A stretch of 5,626 nt of DNA, from contig CANGYC010000166.1 of NCBI GenBank assembly GCA_947457975.1, positions 1 to 5,626 on the forward strand. The letters run 5' to 3'. Shown piece after piece: positions 5,296 to 5,626 of the stretch. How positions within the stretch are numbered: the first letter of the stretch is position 1; every line of letters begins with the position of its first letter. The notes beneath the pieces are model-generated. The model was not told the DNA's origin, did not search any database, and saw only the letters and a program-made list of their open reading frames with translations. Position numbers and translations under genes: made by a program. The stretch comes from Comamonadaceae bacterium (GTDB lineage: Bacteria; Pseudomonadota; Gammaproteobacteria; Burkholderiales; Burkholderiaceae_C).

Positions 5296-5626
5296 ATGAG
5301 CAAAACCGTCATCTACGAAGTGGAAGTCATGTTCGGTGACTGTGATCCCGCCGGCATCGTCTTCTTCCCGAATTTCAGCAAGTGGATGGACGCCTCCTCG
5401 CTGAACTTTTTCGTGAAGTGCGGCGTGCCGCCCTGGCGTGAGCTGGTCAAGACCACCGGCATCATCGGCACGCCCCTGGTAGAGATCCACACCAAATTCT
5501 TCAAGCCCGCCACTTATGGTGAACGCCTGCAGGTTCACACCAGCGTGGAAGAGTGGCGCGCCAAGGTACTGATCCAGAAGCATGTGGTCATGCGCGGCGA
5601 GGACATCCTCTGCGAAGGCCGCGAAA
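5296..5626 (+). CDS. 4-hydroxybenzoyl-CoA thioesterase-like hotdog thioesterase, 3' end missing
   Basis: The frame opens at ATG 5296 and runs off the right edge after 110 codons, so most of a ~140-residue hotdog-fold protein is visible. The N-terminus contains FGDCDPAGIVFFPNF, in which Asp17 is at the catalytic position of the Pseudomonas sp. CBS3 4-hydroxybenzoyl-CoA thioesterase, followed by KCGVPPWREL and GTPLVE, which also closely resemble that enzyme as I remember it (KCGLPPWR, GTPIV). It should hydrolyse the aroyl-CoA left after the thiolase step, giving free 4-hydroxybenzoate or vanillate and recycling CoA. It starts 10 bp after the thiolase stop; the gap holds no clear Shine-Dalgarno sequence. 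ATG 5296 is preferred because it aligns Asp17 exactly with the family. Family assignment is strong; the true aroyl group is inferred from the operon. Confidence 0.9.
   Translation, partial: MSKTVIYEVEVMFGDCDPAGIVFFPNFSKWMDASSLNFFVKCGVPPWRELVKTTGIIGTPLVEIHTKFFKPATYGERLQVHTSVEEWRAKVLIQKHVVMRGEDILCEGRE

Noticed and set aside
1..5626. Mobile elements, CRISPR arrays, tRNA or rRNA genes
   Set aside because: No repeat arrays, transposase motifs, terminal inverted repeats or RNA gene signatures were seen; outside the 122-bp control region and short gaps the window is all coding.

Overview
The window is GC-rich (third codon positions mostly G/C) and densely coding. It starts in the 3' end of a primary sigma-70 gene (rpoD) whose C-terminal sequence is of the betaproteobacterial type. 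Codon use, RpoD sequence and gene content suggest a member of the Burkholderiales, most likely a Comamonadaceae relative; this is recognition from memory, not a database result.

Layout: (1) 1-283, the last ~94 codons of rpoD, then a good intrinsic terminator at 307-338. (2) 348-1217, minus strand, a complete TIM-barrel amidohydrolase with a TTG start, convergent with rpoD. (3) 1218-1339, an AT-rich divergent control region (about 39% GC over 1231-1320 by my count) with a strong sigma-70-like promoter reading right and two inverted repeats that look like operators. (4) 1340 to the right edge, four tightly packed plus-strand genes: an enoyl-CoA hydratase (crotonase), a feruloyl-CoA synthase, a thiolase and a 4-hydroxybenzoyl-CoA thioesterase-like hotdog protein cut by the window edge. 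Spacings are 38 bp, a 4-bp ATGA overlap and 10 bp, so these are almost certainly one operon.

Together the genes describe breakdown of plant hydroxycinnamates (ferulate, p-coumarate, caffeate). The synthase makes the CoA thioester, the crotonase hydrates the side-chain double bond, a 3-hydroxyacyl-CoA dehydrogenase not seen here would oxidise the product, the thiolase would release acetyl-CoA, and the thioesterase would free the hydroxybenzoate or vanillate. Three things favour this beta-oxidative route over the better-known retro-aldol route to vanillin: the crotonase has the two-glutamate active site of a true hydratase, and both a thiolase and an aroyl-CoA thioesterase are present. The divergent amidohydrolase resembles in type and setting CouO of Rhodococcus, which cleaves the beta-keto intermediate hydrolytically, so this locus may encode two alternative exits from one pathway.
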